A stretch of 64,000 nt of DNA from Micromonospora sp. AMSO31t (GCF_008868175.1 NZ_WBKT01000002.1:53886-117885); one strand, 5' to 3'. Positions 42,526 to 52,245 are shown, numbered from the stretch's first letter. Notes: generated by a model not told the origin, from the letters alone. Program-made: numbers and translations.

Positions 42526-43015
42526 CCGGCTCGGCCATGCCGTTGATCGCATTGGAGAGCTCACGCACCTGCGCCGGGGTCAACCGCTGGTAGTCCATGT
42601 ACCGGCCAGCGGCGTCACGGTGATGCGCGACGAGGGCGTCGACCGCGGCCGCGCGCTTGCCGATGAGCGCGCCCAGCGCGGGATCGCGCGGGTCGATGGT
42701 GGGCGCAGCGCCTGGAATGATGGCCGTGCAGCCGTCGACGGTGGCCGCGCGGTCCGACGGGTCGGTGTGCGAGAAGCGGTACTCCTCGCCGGTAATCTTT
42801 TTCGACGCCACCTCGTCCAGCAGGGTTTTCGCGCCGTTCGCCAGATCCAACGCCGTAAGGGTCTGGGTGGCGAGCTGGCGGTGCACCGTGGTCACGTCGG
42901 CGAGCAGGTGGTCGGCCACCGCCGGGTCGGGCGGGCCGTCCCACAGGTCCTTCTTGAGGCGGTGGAAGCCGCTCCACTTTCCGGCTTCCTGCCCGTGACG
43001 CGCGCTCGAAATCTG
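42491..43015 (-). pseudogene. efeO: EfeO (imelysin/M75 domain) fragment
   Basis: The minus strand reads HGQEAGKWSGFHRLKKDLWD, GPPDPAVADHLLADVTTVHR, LDLANGAKTLLDEVASKKIT and GEEYRFSHTDPSD, then the final helices YMDYQRLTPAQVRELSNAIN. FHRxEKxLW, ANGAxxLLDEVAxxKITGEE and a SHTD motif are characteristic of the EfeO M75 domain of ferrous-iron uptake systems. The N-terminal signal and cupredoxin parts are missing, and a frame change occurs near 42920. Confidence 0.75.
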
Positions 43016-43024
43016 CCAGTCCAG

Positions 43025-43240
43025 CGCTGGGCAGGCGCTGGTGCCCGCTCTGGATCAGACCCGTGCGGTGAGCCTGGTCGCGCTTCCCGGGGCGTCCGTC
43101 GGCGTGCTGCTGGGCGGCGGCTCACCCTTCAGGCCGGAGCAACCTAACTTCTGGTCCTGGTGGCGCTGCTGACCGTCGAGGCGATCGCAGTCACCGTGAC
43201 CGTCGAGCTGGTGTCCAACGGGCTGCTACGCCGCCCGACC
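43025..43240 (+). pseudogene. UPF0014/FetB-type permease, C-terminal fragment
   Basis: Plus-strand frames give LDQTRAVSLVALPGASVGVL, then LGGGSPFQAGA (one shift) and LLVLVALLTVEAIAVTVTVE, LVSNGLL. FetB-like permeases end with AVSLVALPGAFVGVLLGGxSP and a final helix VxLxxxEAIAVxVTVELV. Only this end is left, followed by the PAP2 gene. FetB exports iron; a relic of an iron uptake gene sits alongside. Confidence 0.6.
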
Positions 43241-43297
43241 CTGCACGGGTCACCCCTTCTCAGCGTCTTCTTATTACCAGCTCGGCAGAATGAACGC

Positions 43298-43837
43298 GTG
43301 AACTATCGATTGTTCGAGCTGATCAACGCCTCGGCCGGGCGGATCGACGGCATCGACGACGTGATGGAGTTCGCCGCGACCTGGCTGGTGTACCTGATAT
43401 TCGCGGCCTCCGCGGTCCCGGTTGCGGTGTCGCTGCACCGCCGCCGAACACGCCCGGTGCTCGAACTCGGCGTCGCCCTGGTCCTCGCCTTCGCCGCGGC
43501 TACCGCCCTGGCGCACCTGAACAGCCAACTTCGGCCGTTCCAGAGCCATCACGTCCACCAACTGATCCCCCATGACCCGGGAGTGTCACTGCCCAGCGAT
43601 CACGCCACCGCGGCGTTCACGCTGGCCTTCGGCGTCTACGCCTTCCTGAACCACCGGTGGGGCGTCATCCTCGGAACAGCGGCGCTGACCGTCGGCGCCG
43701 CGAGAGTGTGGGTCGGCGTGCACTATCCCGGCGACATCCTCGCCGCGGCAGCCATCGCCGGCCTCGCCGTCATGGCAGTAACAGTCGGCAGCCACCGGCA
43801 ACGGGGCCGGACCCGGTCCCCGAGCGCCGCCAGGTAA
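43298..43837 (+). CDS. PAP2-family undecaprenyl-diphosphatase (BcrC-like)
   Basis: A 179-aa PAP2 enzyme from GTG 43298; the reading frame upstream belongs to the FetB relic. MNYRLFELINASAGRIDGID is the typical BcrC start. Motifs are QLRPFQ, SLPSDHATAAF and GAARVWVGVHYPGDILAA, with Ser-Asp-His in place of Ser-Gly-His, as in BcrC. It should convert undecaprenyl pyrophosphate to the monophosphate on the outer face, raising tolerance to bacitracin-like agents. Confidence 0.9.
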   Translation: MNYRLFELINASAGRIDGIDDVMEFAATWLVYLIFAASAVPVAVSLHRRRTRPVLELGVALVLAFAAATALAHLNSQLRPFQSHHVHQLIPHDPGVSLPSDHATAAFTLAFGVYAFLNHRWGVILGTAALTVGAARVWVGVHYPGDILAAAAIAGLAVMAVTVGSHRQRGRTRSPSAAR

Positions 43838-44192
43838 ACCAACACGCGGACGCGCGGGGGCCTTGTTGGAGGTGCTGGATGCACTCAAGGTAGCCGATGT
43901 GAATGATCGTGCCCGGCGGCCGGCGCCCGGTCGGCGGCAGGTGGCGGGGGGAGCGAGTGCACCGGCGCCCGAGGTGGCGTTTGAACGGCTGCGGCCGGTT
44001 GCTCGGGTCCATCGGACGAACCCCGGGACACCCGGCGGCGGCCGGCCACCGTGACGCTGGGTCTCCCTGGTGGTGGTAAGCCGGGTTCACCTCGCCGTCG
44101 CGCATCCGCCGGGTGCCGGCGTCCCGTGTATGCCGAACGAGCGCGGCGCCGGGCGCGGCAGCCACCCGCGGCCCGCACCCGCCGCGCAGCCG
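43838..44192. other. Gene-free stretch
   Basis: 355 bp between convergent genes (BcrC-like and GT39-like). No gene, repeat or clear terminator was recognised. Minus-strand frames through it are arginine/proline-rich shadows. Confidence 0.5.
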
Positions 44193-45659
44193 TTACCTGG
44201 GTGCTGCCGCTGAGCGCTGCGGCAGGTACACCTCCCAGCCCGAGGTGGTGAGGTTCCGCACCGGAATCCGGTGCCAGTCCTTGGCCCAGTCGGGCGGCGT
44301 GGAGTCCTTGACCAGCAGGGCGAAGCGTCCGGTCGTCGCGACCTGCCGCAGCTGCGCGGTGCTCGCGTTGCGGTTGTATCCCCGGTCTTCCAGCGCCCGA
44401 CACCCCGCGTAGTAGGCGATCGGGATGGCCTCGTGGCCCGAAATCATGCACGGCGGGCGCACCCCGTGCGACCGCAGGGTCTGAACGAGGCGTGCCCAGT
44501 CGCCGCGGCCGCGGACCTGCTCCGCCACGACGTGGTGCAGGATGCCGGCCTGGATGGCGAGATGGCCGGCGAAGCTTAGCGCAACCACGGCCGCGACGAC
44601 CCGCCGCCAATGACCGACGGCCGTGGAGAACAATGCGGCGAGCCCCGGTACGGCGCAAACCAGAGCGACGGCGTACGTCGGCAGCAGGAACCGGGGTGCG
44701 GAGTATCCGATCAGGAACAGGTAGGGGAAGGCCATGGCGGCGGCGACCACGAGTGGCAGCCATGCCGTCCGTGCCATGCCCGCCCTGTGGGCCGCCCGGA
44801 CAGCCAGTGGCACCAGCAACGCCAGCGCCAGCCACCACAGCACCGCCGGCCACCGCACGGGGCTGTCGCACGGGCGGCACAGGATCGGCCCGTCCAGGGT
44901 GCTGATCACCTGCCCGAGGGAGAACTGTAGCCTCGTGCCGCCCTGCACGTGACCGGCCTGACGGATGCGCTCCAAGAGCCCGCCGTAGCGCAGCTCGGCC
45001 TCGACCGCCCACGGTGCGCCGCCCAGCACGAGGCCTGCGATCACTGCCGCGGTCAGCCGCCACCGCCGGAACGCGGGCACCGCGACGGTGGCGGCGAGCA
45101 GCGGGAGCCCGAGCCAGAAGGCGTCGGCCGGACGCATCAGGGCGGCCACGGCGAGGGCGGCGACGAGCCCGAGGTACGCCCCAGGGCGGGCTGGCTCGGC
45201 CACCGCCAGGAGGAAACACCCGACCGCTGCCACCGCCGCCATCGCGGTGTAGTGGTTCGGCATTGCGGAGTTCGCGTAGAACAGGGCGGTCCAGAGGCTC
45301 GCGTACAGCCCGGCGGCGACCGCGGCGGTGCCGGGCCGCCGGGACACCCGCGACCACACCCAGAACGCCAGCCCGAGTGACGCCGTCGCCGTGACGGTGA
45401 GGAACAGCCGAAGTACGACAGTGGAATCGAGCCAGGACGCCACCGGCCACACCAGCAGGGTCACGCCCCGGGCACGCGGTGCGCTCATGAACGCCGGCGG
45501 CGCATGGCTGCCGTGCTGGCTCACATAGACGACCTCGTCCCAGCCGAGGTCGAGACTGGCCGGCACCGCGACCAGCGACGCGGCGGCGAAGATCACGCAA
45601 ACCGCGACGAGGGGTCGCGCGCCGGATCGGGATGGCACGAATGAGGAGCGCACCGACAC
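44193..45659 (-). CDS. GT39-like (GT-C) membrane glycosyltransferase, putative
   Basis: A 488-aa protein from GTG 45659 with about 10-12 helices. The first loop after TM1 has LDLGWDEVVYVSQHGSHAPP, placing an acidic pair where GT-C enzymes of the ArnT/PMT type have their catalytic Asp/Glu. Later helices include LAVAALMRPADAFWLGLPLL and YLFLIGYSAPRFLLPTYAVA. The C-terminal 100 residues form a soluble domain (HEAIPIAYYAGCRALEDRGY). Such proteins use polyprenyl-phosphate sugars. The acceptor is unknown. Confidence 0.75.
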   Translation of the reverse strand: MSVRSSFVPSRSGARPLVAVCVIFAAASLVAVPASLDLGWDEVVYVSQHGSHAPPAFMSAPRARGVTLLVWPVASWLDSTVVLRLFLTVTATASLGLAFWVWSRVSRRPGTAAVAAGLYASLWTALFYANSAMPNHYTAMAAVAAVGCFLLAVAEPARPGAYLGLVAALAVAALMRPADAFWLGLPLLAATVAVPAFRRWRLTAAVIAGLVLGGAPWAVEAELRYGGLLERIRQAGHVQGGTRLQFSLGQVISTLDGPILCRPCDSPVRWPAVLWWLALALLVPLAVRAAHRAGMARTAWLPLVVAAAMAFPYLFLIGYSAPRFLLPTYAVALVCAVPGLAALFSTAVGHWRRVVAAVVALSFAGHLAIQAGILHHVVAEQVRGRGDWARLVQTLRSHGVRPPCMISGHEAIPIAYYAGCRALEDRGYNRNASTAQLRQVATTGRFALLVKDSTPPDWAKDWHRIPVRNLTTSGWEVYLPQRSAAAPR

Positions 45660-46133
45660 CTCGCTTGACGAGTCACGCCGGGCCGCGCCCAGCGAGGAGC
45701 GTGGAGGTTGTGTGAGCAGTCCTCACCTTGGTAGGAAAAGGAACCTTTGGGGTCTTGTCCCCGAATCCTGGGTCTTCTTCGCGAATTCGACCATCGGTCA
45801 GACCTTGATCAACCTGCAATTCGGCGATCACCCTGCCGGTCACCGTCACCGGTCCATCACAAGTCGATCGCCAAGGGCCGATGATCAGGGTGATGAGCTA
45901 CTGCCGCTGTTATCGGGCCTGCCGTAGTCATCGCGTTCAGGAGCACACTGGTCTACCGGGCCCGGGCATGTGCGGGTTCGAAGACTTGGCCGCTCAAGGC
46001 CGTCCGCGGCACGCGGTCGGCGGCAGATCCGTGCACGCGCCCGGCGAAGGGGACGTGAGATCAGCGCGGTGCGGGTCGGCGTTCACGCTGCTTCGTCGAT
46101 TGAACGGCTGCGAACAAGGCCTCGACTCGGCGA
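45660..46133. other. Gene-free stretch
   Basis: 474 bp with no supportable gene. Part of it is less GC-rich (around 45720-45900), including a run CCTTGGTAGGAAAAGGAACC. No repeat or RNA gene was recognised. Confidence 0.5.
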
Positions 46134-46735
46134 TCAGCGTCGCTGGGTGAGAGGGCGTAGCTCCGCGATGGTGTGGGAGTAGCGCGCGGGGTCGTCGAGG
46201 AGTCGGATTGGTGGAACGACCTCGGCCCAGGATGGCAGCCGGAAGAGAGGGCTGAGGTCGCCGTCGCCGATGGTCACCTCGTTAAGCCGAAGGTCGCGCA
46301 GCTTCGGCAGCGCGGTGATCGGGTGCAGGGAACGGATCATGCCGGCGGCGATCAGCCGCAGGCTGCGCAGGTCCTGCATGGCGGAAAGGTCGCGCAGGTC
46401 GAGGTCGTTGTCGGCGGGCAGCCTGCGAGGGCCGCTGACGAGCATGGCTTTCATGCGGGTCAGCTTGCGTAGTGGGGCCAGGGTTGGGAATCGGTAGTCG
46501 AGCACCTCCAGGCTCGTCAGCGCCGTGCAGGCCTCGATGCCGTCGAGCTGAAGCCGAGCCGGGCGGCCGTCGAGCCGCAGCCGGCGCAGATTGGGCTTGT
46601 CACCGAGGAACGACAGATCGGCTCCGCGCCACCACGCCACGTACAGCGCTTCTAGCCCGGTGAGCCCGCGGACCCCGGACAGGTTCGGCCGGCGTCGATC
46701 GCCAGGTTGCGCAGCCGGTGTAACCGATTGACCGC
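46134..46735 (-). pseudogene. Leucine-rich-repeat protein, 5'-truncated
   Basis: The frame ending at 46134 shows successive LRR units (NLRRLRLDGRPARLQLDGIE; LTSLEVLDYRFPTLAPLRKL; LRSLRLIAAGMIRSLHPITA; LRDLRLNEVTIGDGDLSPLF). Upstream, after a shift near 46680, LHRLRNLAIDAGRPNLSGVR and LTGLEALYVAWW continue the pattern until IS21 sequence begins at about 46735. The N-terminus is therefore cut off by IS21. The C-terminal WAEVVPPIRLLDDP is typical of actinobacterial LRR proteins of unknown role. Confidence 0.65.
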
Positions 46736-46882
46736 CAATGGAACCGGGGAAGGCTCGTCACTAGCCAGGGCCCTCTTCACGGTGTTGCGAGAGATCTTCA
46801 ACCGCCGTGCGATCGCCTGGATCGCCATGCCCTCCGACCGCCGCAGTCGGCGGATCTCCGCCCAGTCCTCCACGCTCAGCAC
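46736..46882 (-). mobile_element. IS21 IstA N-terminal remnant
   Basis: Minus-strand VLSVEDWAEIRRLRRSEGMA, then IQAIARRLKISRNTVKRALA and SDEPSP is the start and HTH of an IstA transposase (usual form LSVEDWAEIRRLHxxEGMxIKAIARRL). It ends abruptly at the LRR pseudogene. IstB and the catalytic part of IstA are absent. Confidence 0.75.
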
Positions 46883-47361
46883 CTCCCGATGCTTCAGGAG
46901 GTGGTCCGGATTCAGCCGGAACCACGCGGTCAGTTTCAGGCGGAGCCGACACGGCGAGTACAGCAGCAAGGCCAGCCGTCGCCCTGGTGGTGTGTCCATC
47001 GGGGCTGATCACCACGATCGGCCAGCGCGGTTGGCAAGGCCAGTGACTGGTTGTCAACCCTGTGTCGGGCGGTCAGCTGTCGGCACCGTGGATCGGCCCA
47101 GCGCGGCTGATGCGGCCTCGACCACAGCCGGGCACCGTCCTTCGGCTACCGCGTGGCTCGCTGGATCTAGTGGGGCAACCGGTGCCGCTCGGCGCCGCCG
47201 ATCGCGCCGTGCAGCGCGGACTCACCTGCGGTCACGTCGCCGGCGGCGAGTAGCGCCCATACCGCCCCGGGCCGCGATCAGTTGCCCGCTGGTACGGGTG
47301 AGCCCGGCTGCCAGCGAGTCGAGTCCGAACAGGACAAGTCCGGCGCGCAGCATTCGGCGGC
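46883..47361. other. Gene-poor stretch
   Basis: No gene supported. It contains the first 47 bp of repeat copy B (47315-47370). The minus-strand frame across the repeat (RMLRAGLVLFGLDSLAAGLT) looks faintly protein-like but is not recognised. Confidence 0.45.
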
Positions 47362-47370
47362 ATGGCCGAG
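47315..47370 (+). repeat. 57-bp dispersed repeat, copy B
   Basis: The partner of 34065-34121. The copy runs from GCGAGTCGAGTCCGAAC through CATTCGGCGG into CATGGCCGAG, where ATG 47362 starts the XRE-like pseudogene. Confidence 0.75.
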
Positions 47371-47620
47371 CCTTGGGGGACGGAGGCGTACGACGCGGCG
47401 TGGTTGGCGTTCGAGCTCGGTCGTGCGGTTCGCGAGCGTCGTGAATGCCGGGGTTGGAGCCAGGCGTAACTTGCTAAGGAGTCGGGGATTACGCAGTCGG
47501 CGGTCGCGCGGTTCGAGGCGGGCGGCACCGTCCTACGCTGTCGGTGTTGGAGCGGTTGGCGGCGGCCTTGGATGTGAGGCTTAGCGTGAGTTTCCAGCCA
47601 CGCGACGCGGGGCTTGAGTC
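47362..47620 (+). pseudogene. XRE-family HTH (HigA-like antitoxin) remnant
   Basis: From ATG 47362: MAEPWGTEAYDAAWLAFELG, RAVRERRECRGWSQA, then TAA in place of the conserved Glu/Asp codon, then LAKESGITQSAVARFEAGG. After a one-base shift, LERLAAALDVRLSVSFQPRD. This is the HTH_3 fold of type II antitoxins (AWSQxELAxxxGxTQSAVARFEAG-TxPTLxxLERLAxAL). A stop and a frameshift inactivate it. No toxin gene was found beside it. Confidence 0.7.
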
Positions 47621-47999
47621 GCTGGCAATCGCTGATGCGGTGCTGGCATCGTGGGTCGGCCGCCGCGACCACCGCCTGATCCACTCGGCGGCGCCGTTCT
47701 GGGCTGCGGGAAGATCGGCCCGGCGCGCAGCTTCGGGAGCGCGGGCGCACGCCTTCGGCGGTGGTGGGCAGGATCCGTGGGCGGTGGCTGTTGGGCGCTG
47801 CGTTACTCGGCTCTCGACGCGTCGCACGGGGTTGACACCGGTCACGGCGATGAACCTCCGCGTCGATCAGCGCCTGGCCAGATGTCCTGGTGAAGCATCC
47901 GGCGATGTCATCGACAGGCAAACGTGTGGCGGCTGGGACTGGGCCGATCGGCCACGGGCAAACGGCCTGAGCGGCGAGGATGTGGGTAGGCAGGGTGGC
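47621..47999. other. Stretch without a recognised gene
   Basis: The frame of the GH15 gene stays open back to 47544, but the codons before 48000 read as arginine-rich, low-similarity sequence unlike a GH15 N-terminus. Nothing else was identified. Confidence 0.45.
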
Positions 48000-49790
48000 G
48001 TGGACCAGCCTTCCATCGCCGACTACGGCTTCCTGTCCGACCGCCGGTCCGCGGCGCTGGTCAGCCGGGACGGCTCGGTGGACTGGTGGTGCCCGACGCG
48101 GTTTGACAGCCCGTCTGTCTTCGGCCGGATGCTCGACGCCGACGCCGGTCATTGGGTCCTGCGCCCTGCGGGTGAACGGAACGGCTGGCACATTGACCGC
48201 GCGTACGTCGGCGACAGTCTGGTGCTGCGTACCGTGCACCAGACCGATGGCGGCAGTGTCGCGGTCACCGAGGCGCTCGCCGCCGAGCCGGGTGCCCGCG
48301 GCCACGACCTGGGCATCGCGTCACCGGCGGTCCTGTTGCGCCAAGTCGAAGGGCTGAGCGGGCGGGTGCGTATGTCGACCGACTTCGCGCCCCGCCCCGA
48401 ATACGGTCTGCTCACGCCGTACCTGCACAGCCAGCCGGACCGGGTGGTTGCAGCAGCCGGACCGGTCACCCTGACCTTGCGGGCTGGCGTACCGCTGACC
48501 TGCGAACGCGGTCGCGCCCACGCCGACTTTGATATCTCTGCCGGCCAGGTAGTGGGGTTCGACCTGGCGTACGCCGCGTCGTTCGGTGGCCCGCCGGCAG
48601 CCGAGTTGGATCCGGTCGCGGCGATCGCCGAAACCATCGAAGCGTGGCAGGTTTTGCAGGACGGCCACCGCTACGACGGCCGCTATCCCGACCTCGTCCG
48701 CCGCAGTTCTGTGATCCTGCAGGGACTGATCTATCAGCCCAGTGGGGCGATTGTGGCCGCCGCGACCACCTCACTGCCCGAGGAGCTCGACGCCGACCGC
48801 AACTACGACTACCGGTTCGGCTGGCTGCGCGACTTCTCTTTCACCCTGGAGGCGCTCTGGGCGGCCACCTGCTCCGATGAGGCGTCCCGCCTCTTCGGCT
48901 GGGCTGCCCGCTCGGCTGGCCGACTCGGAATGGAGCCCGGGCCGATCATGTACGGCGTCGAGGGCGAACGGAACCTGTCCGAGCACGTCCTCGATCATCT
49001 AGGTGGTTACGCCGGAAGCCGGCCGGTACGCGCCGGGAACGAAGCCTGGAAGCAGCGACAACTCGATGTGCCCGGCGAGCTACTCGAGGCCGCCCACCGA
49101 CTCCGCGACCGGTTGGGGCCGTTCGACGAGGAGCTGCGGCGGATGCTGGTGGACCTCGCTCATCAGACGGTGGACATCTGGCACCTGCCCGACTCCGGCA
49201 TGTGGGAGGGACGCGACGAGGAGCGGCACTACACGTCGTCGAAGGTAGGGTGCTGGGTGGCGCTGGACCGGGCGGTGCGGCTTGCGCCGCGGCTCGGGGA
49301 GGGGGCAGACCCTCGGCGGTGGGCCGCTGCCCGTGACGAGATCCACCGGACAGTGCTGGAGCAGGGCTGGAACGAGCGGGTTGGCGCCTTCACGGGCGCC
49401 TTCGGGTCGGACGACTTGGACGCCTCGGTGCTGTTGATGCCACTGGTGAACTTCCTGCCTGCCACCGATGGGCGGATGCGGGCGACGATCGGGGCCATCG
49501 AGCGGGAACTCTGCACCACCGACGGCCTTGTTCGGCGCTCGGCGAGCGACCCTGCCGGCTTCGTGTGGTGTTCGTTCTGGCTGGTCGGCTGCCTGGTTCT
49601 CGCTGGTGACACCCAACAGGCGGCAAACCTCTTCGAGAACATTTGCACCAAAGCCAACGACCTGGGCATCTTTTCCGAGCAGGTGGACCCGGTGACAGGT
49701 CAACACCGGGGGAACATCCCCCAAGCGCTGTCGCACATAGGCCTGATCATCGCAGCCAGCCGGCTCACCAACCCGACCGTCGAATTTTGA
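48000..49790 (+). CDS. Glycoside hydrolase family 15 protein, second copy
   Basis: A 596-aa GH15 enzyme; GTG 48000 was chosen because homology starts at MDQPSIADYGFLSDRRSAAL. The N-terminal beta domain has LVSRDGSVDWWCPTRFDSPS. The catalytic domain begins at NYDYRFGWLRDFSFTLEAL (about 268). The probable acid is in SGMWEGRDEERHYTSSKVGC (about 400) and the base in GIFSEQVDPVTGQHRGNIPQ (about 557). This is the trehalase/glucoamylase type common in actinobacteria. The sequence is clearly diverged from the copy at 2630-4408, which lacks the DSPSVFG block, so they are not a recent duplication. Confidence 0.92.
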   Translation: MDQPSIADYGFLSDRRSAALVSRDGSVDWWCPTRFDSPSVFGRMLDADAGHWVLRPAGERNGWHIDRAYVGDSLVLRTVHQTDGGSVAVTEALAAEPGARGHDLGIASPAVLLRQVEGLSGRVRMSTDFAPRPEYGLLTPYLHSQPDRVVAAAGPVTLTLRAGVPLTCERGRAHADFDISAGQVVGFDLAYAASFGGPPAAELDPVAAIAETIEAWQVLQDGHRYDGRYPDLVRRSSVILQGLIYQPSGAIVAAATTSLPEELDADRNYDYRFGWLRDFSFTLEALWAATCSDEASRLFGWAARSAGRLGMEPGPIMYGVEGERNLSEHVLDHLGGYAGSRPVRAGNEAWKQRQLDVPGELLEAAHRLRDRLGPFDEELRRMLVDLAHQTVDIWHLPDSGMWEGRDEERHYTSSKVGCWVALDRAVRLAPRLGEGADPRRWAAARDEIHRTVLEQGWNERVGAFTGAFGSDDLDASVLLMPLVNFLPATDGRMRATIGAIERELCTTDGLVRRSASDPAGFVWCSFWLVGCLVLAGDTQQAANLFENICTKANDLGIFSEQVDPVTGQHRGNIPQALSHIGLIIAASRLTNPTVEF

Positions 49791-49970
49791 CCAGCTTGCG
49801 GTTCGGCGGGGACTCGATACGACCAACGGCGGGCGTTCGAGGCGAATCAATCCATTCGTGCCGCCGTCCATCGGAGCGTCCGTTCGGCGCCTAACTTGAT
49901 CTTTAACCTCCGTAGGTCCACTGGGGACCCTGGTTGGCCACGGAAACAGCCCTGACAGCACCACTGGTGG

Positions 49971-50973
49971 TCAGTCACTCCACAGGGGCCGCCGCCAGGG
50001 CGGATGTTGGGCCGGGCGGAGCGGTTCCGGCGCGGCCTGGGCCGTGCTTCGCAGCACGGTCCGGGCCGGGACGGTTACTGTGGATGGTAGGGGCGGCGTC
50101 CGGGTCGGGTTCCGGTGCGCCGCGCGGTAGAGCAGGACGCTGATGAGCAGGCCGGCGCCGAAGAACGCGGCGGACCACCAGTACGCCGCGGAGTAGCTTT
50201 CCAGCGCGGGTTGGCGAGGGTGGCCGGGTCGGCGGGGTTCTCGCCGGCGACGTAGTCGCTGGCGGCGCTTGAGGCGAAGGTGGTGAGCAGCGCGGTGCCG
50301 ATGGACCCGCCGATCTGCTGCATCGTGTTCACCGTGGCCGAGGCGACGCCGGCGTCCTCGGCGGCGACACCGTCGGTGCGAGGCTCATCGCCGCCGACAT
50401 GATCAGGCCCATTCCAGCGCCGAGAACGACCAGCTGCGGCAGGATGTGGGAGGCGTAGGTGCTGGTGAGGTCCAGCGTGGTCATCCAGACCAGGGCGGCG
50501 GCGGCGATGCCCATGCCCAGCGGGACGACGGGTTTCGGGCCGACCCGCGGGATCAGGAAGTTGGTCGCCACGATCGAGGTGACCATCAGTGCGGCGACCA
50601 TCGGCATGAACGCCAGGCCGGTCTTGACAGGTGTGTAGCCCAGGCTCTGCTGCAGGTAGTAGGTCAGGAAGAGGAAGACGCCGAACATGCCGGCGCCGCT
50701 GATGAGTACGGCGATGAAGGACGCGGCGCGGTTGCGGTGGGTCACTACGCGCAGCGGCAGCAGCGGGTGTGCGGTCCTGGTCTGCCACCAGGTGAAGGCG
50801 GCCAGCAACACGCCGCCGACGGCAAGCAGACCCCAGGTGGCGATTGAGGCCCAATCGTGGGATTCGGCGTTGGCGAAACCGTAGACGAGGCAGAACAGGC
50901 CGGCGGAGACCAGGAGTGTGCCCGGGATGTCGAGATTGACATTGGTGTTCTGGACGGTGCGGCACAGCAGCAC
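49971..50973 (-). pseudogene. DHA2-type MFS transporter, 5'-truncated and frameshifted
   Basis: The first frame (50973-50329) reads LDIPGTLLVSAGLFCLVYGF, NRAASFIAVLISGAGMFGVF, FLTYYLQQSLGYTPVKTGLA and LGAGMGLIMSAAMSLA, the second half of a 14-TM EmrB/QacA-type exporter. One-base shifts near 50375 and 50215 lead to AEDAGVASATVNTMQQIGGS and YSAAYWWSAAFFGAGLLISV to the stop at 49971. The first six helices are absent; an unrelated MFS gene ends just upstream. Confidence 0.8.
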
Positions 50974-50982
50974 GGCCAGAGC

Positions 50983-52245
50983 CTACCGGTTGTCGGCGGG
51001 GCGCAGCAGTCGCCGGCTGCCCACGATCAGCACGGCGAGCAGGGCGGCGGTGAAGCCCAACAGCGCGATTCTGGTCGGCAGGAACTGGGTGGCCAGGCCT
51101 AGGCCGAGCACCGGCACGGCCAGTCCGATGTAGGCGGCCAGGAACAGGCCGGCGAGGGCCTCACCGCGAGATTTGGAGGGAGCCAGCCCGAGGACGGTGG
51201 TGATGGCGCCCTTGAACGCCGCTCCGGCGCCGGCGCCGGCGAGTATCCCGCCGGCGAGGAACAACGTCATGCTCGCCGTCCACACTCCGAGGGTCAGCAG
51301 GGCGAGCCCGGCCGCGAGGGCGCCTAAGCCCAGGCGTAGCTGACGGGCGAGCGGGATCCGGACGATCAGGATCTGGGCGATCGCGCCGGAGGCGAACACG
51401 AGGAACGCCACCAGACCGGCCAGCGCGTGCGAACGCTGGTGCAGGGTGCCGGCCAGGAAGCCCGGGGCCAGCGAGGTGAACAGTCCGAAGACGGCGAACG
51501 CGGTTAACCCGACCGCGCCGGCGGAGAAGTAGCGTGGCCGGGCCTCGATCGGCACCGTGACCCGTTGCGGCCGGTACGCAGATCGGATGGAGCGGCGCTC
51601 GACGGTCTCCGGGACCAGGGCGACCGCCACCGCGCCTAGCAGGAGGAGCGCCTCGAAGACCAGGTACGGCAGGGACAGCGGGTGCGGGGCGTACTCGGCC
51701 AGGATTCCGGCGATCAGTGGTCCCATCCCGATGCCGCCGAGGTTCGCGGCGGTGGCGACCAGGTCGGCACGGACGCGGGACTCGCCGGGTCGGGCGGTCA
51801 GGTGCAGCTCGGTCAGGTGCGCGGTGGCCGTGGCGGTCAGCATGCCGATGCTGATCCCGGAGACGAACCGCGCTACCAGCAGTGCCGGGACGCCGGGAAT
51901 GAGGAAGATGGCACCGGCCAGCATGTTGATCAGGATCGCTGGGAGCAGGATGCGGCGGCGGCCGACCCAGTCGGATATGTGACCGGCGAGGAACAGGCTC
52001 GCCACCACGCCGATCGCGTAAGCGGCGAAGATCAGGGTCACCGTGAACGCACCGAACCCGTCGCGCTGCTGGTAGAGCACGTACAGCGGGGCGGGCGCGC
52101 CCGAGAACGCCATGGTCACCGCGAACGCGTAAGTCACCAGCCAGAATCCGCCGCCGTGGCTGATCCGGCCGCTTTCTACCGGGCCCACGCCTGGCACCAT
52201 CGGAATGGCCTCGTCCGCTTGTGGGCGCCTACGCCCTGCTGCCAT
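50983..52245 (-). CDS. MFS transporter, 12 TM
   Basis: A 420-aa major facilitator protein. ATG 52245 has a perfect GGAGGAGG 5 bp upstream. Loop 2-3 carries the MFS signature GHISDWVGRRRILLP. Helices include FWLVTYAFAVTMAFSGAPAP, AILINMLAGAIFLIPGVPAL and, in the second half, LFLAGGILAGAGAGAAFKGA. The overall pattern resembles drug or sugar efflux MFS proteins. No substrate can be assigned. A short unrecognised ORF is divergent from it. Confidence 0.9.
   Translation of the reverse strand: MAAGRRRPQADEAIPMVPGVGPVESGRISHGGGFWLVTYAFAVTMAFSGAPAPLYVLYQQRDGFGAFTVTLIFAAYAIGVVASLFLAGHISDWVGRRRILLPAILINMLAGAIFLIPGVPALLVARFVSGISIGMLTATATAHLTELHLTARPGESRVRADLVATAANLGGIGMGPLIAGILAEYAPHPLSLPYLVFEALLLLGAVAVALVPETVERRSIRSAYRPQRVTVPIEARPRYFSAGAVGLTAFAVFGLFTSLAPGFLAGTLHQRSHALAGLVAFLVFASGAIAQILIVRIPLARQLRLGLGALAAGLALLTLGVWTASMTLFLAGGILAGAGAGAAFKGAITTVLGLAPSKSRGEALAGLFLAAYIGLAVPVLGLGLATQFLPTRIALLGFTAALLAVLIVGSRRLLRPADNR

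Noticed and set aside
47544..47999. N-terminal extension of the second GH15 gene by up to 152 codons
   Set aside because: Family similarity starts at MDQPSIADYG. The upstream codons are low-complexity and partly encode the XRE relic's last residues, so GTG 48000 was taken as the start.
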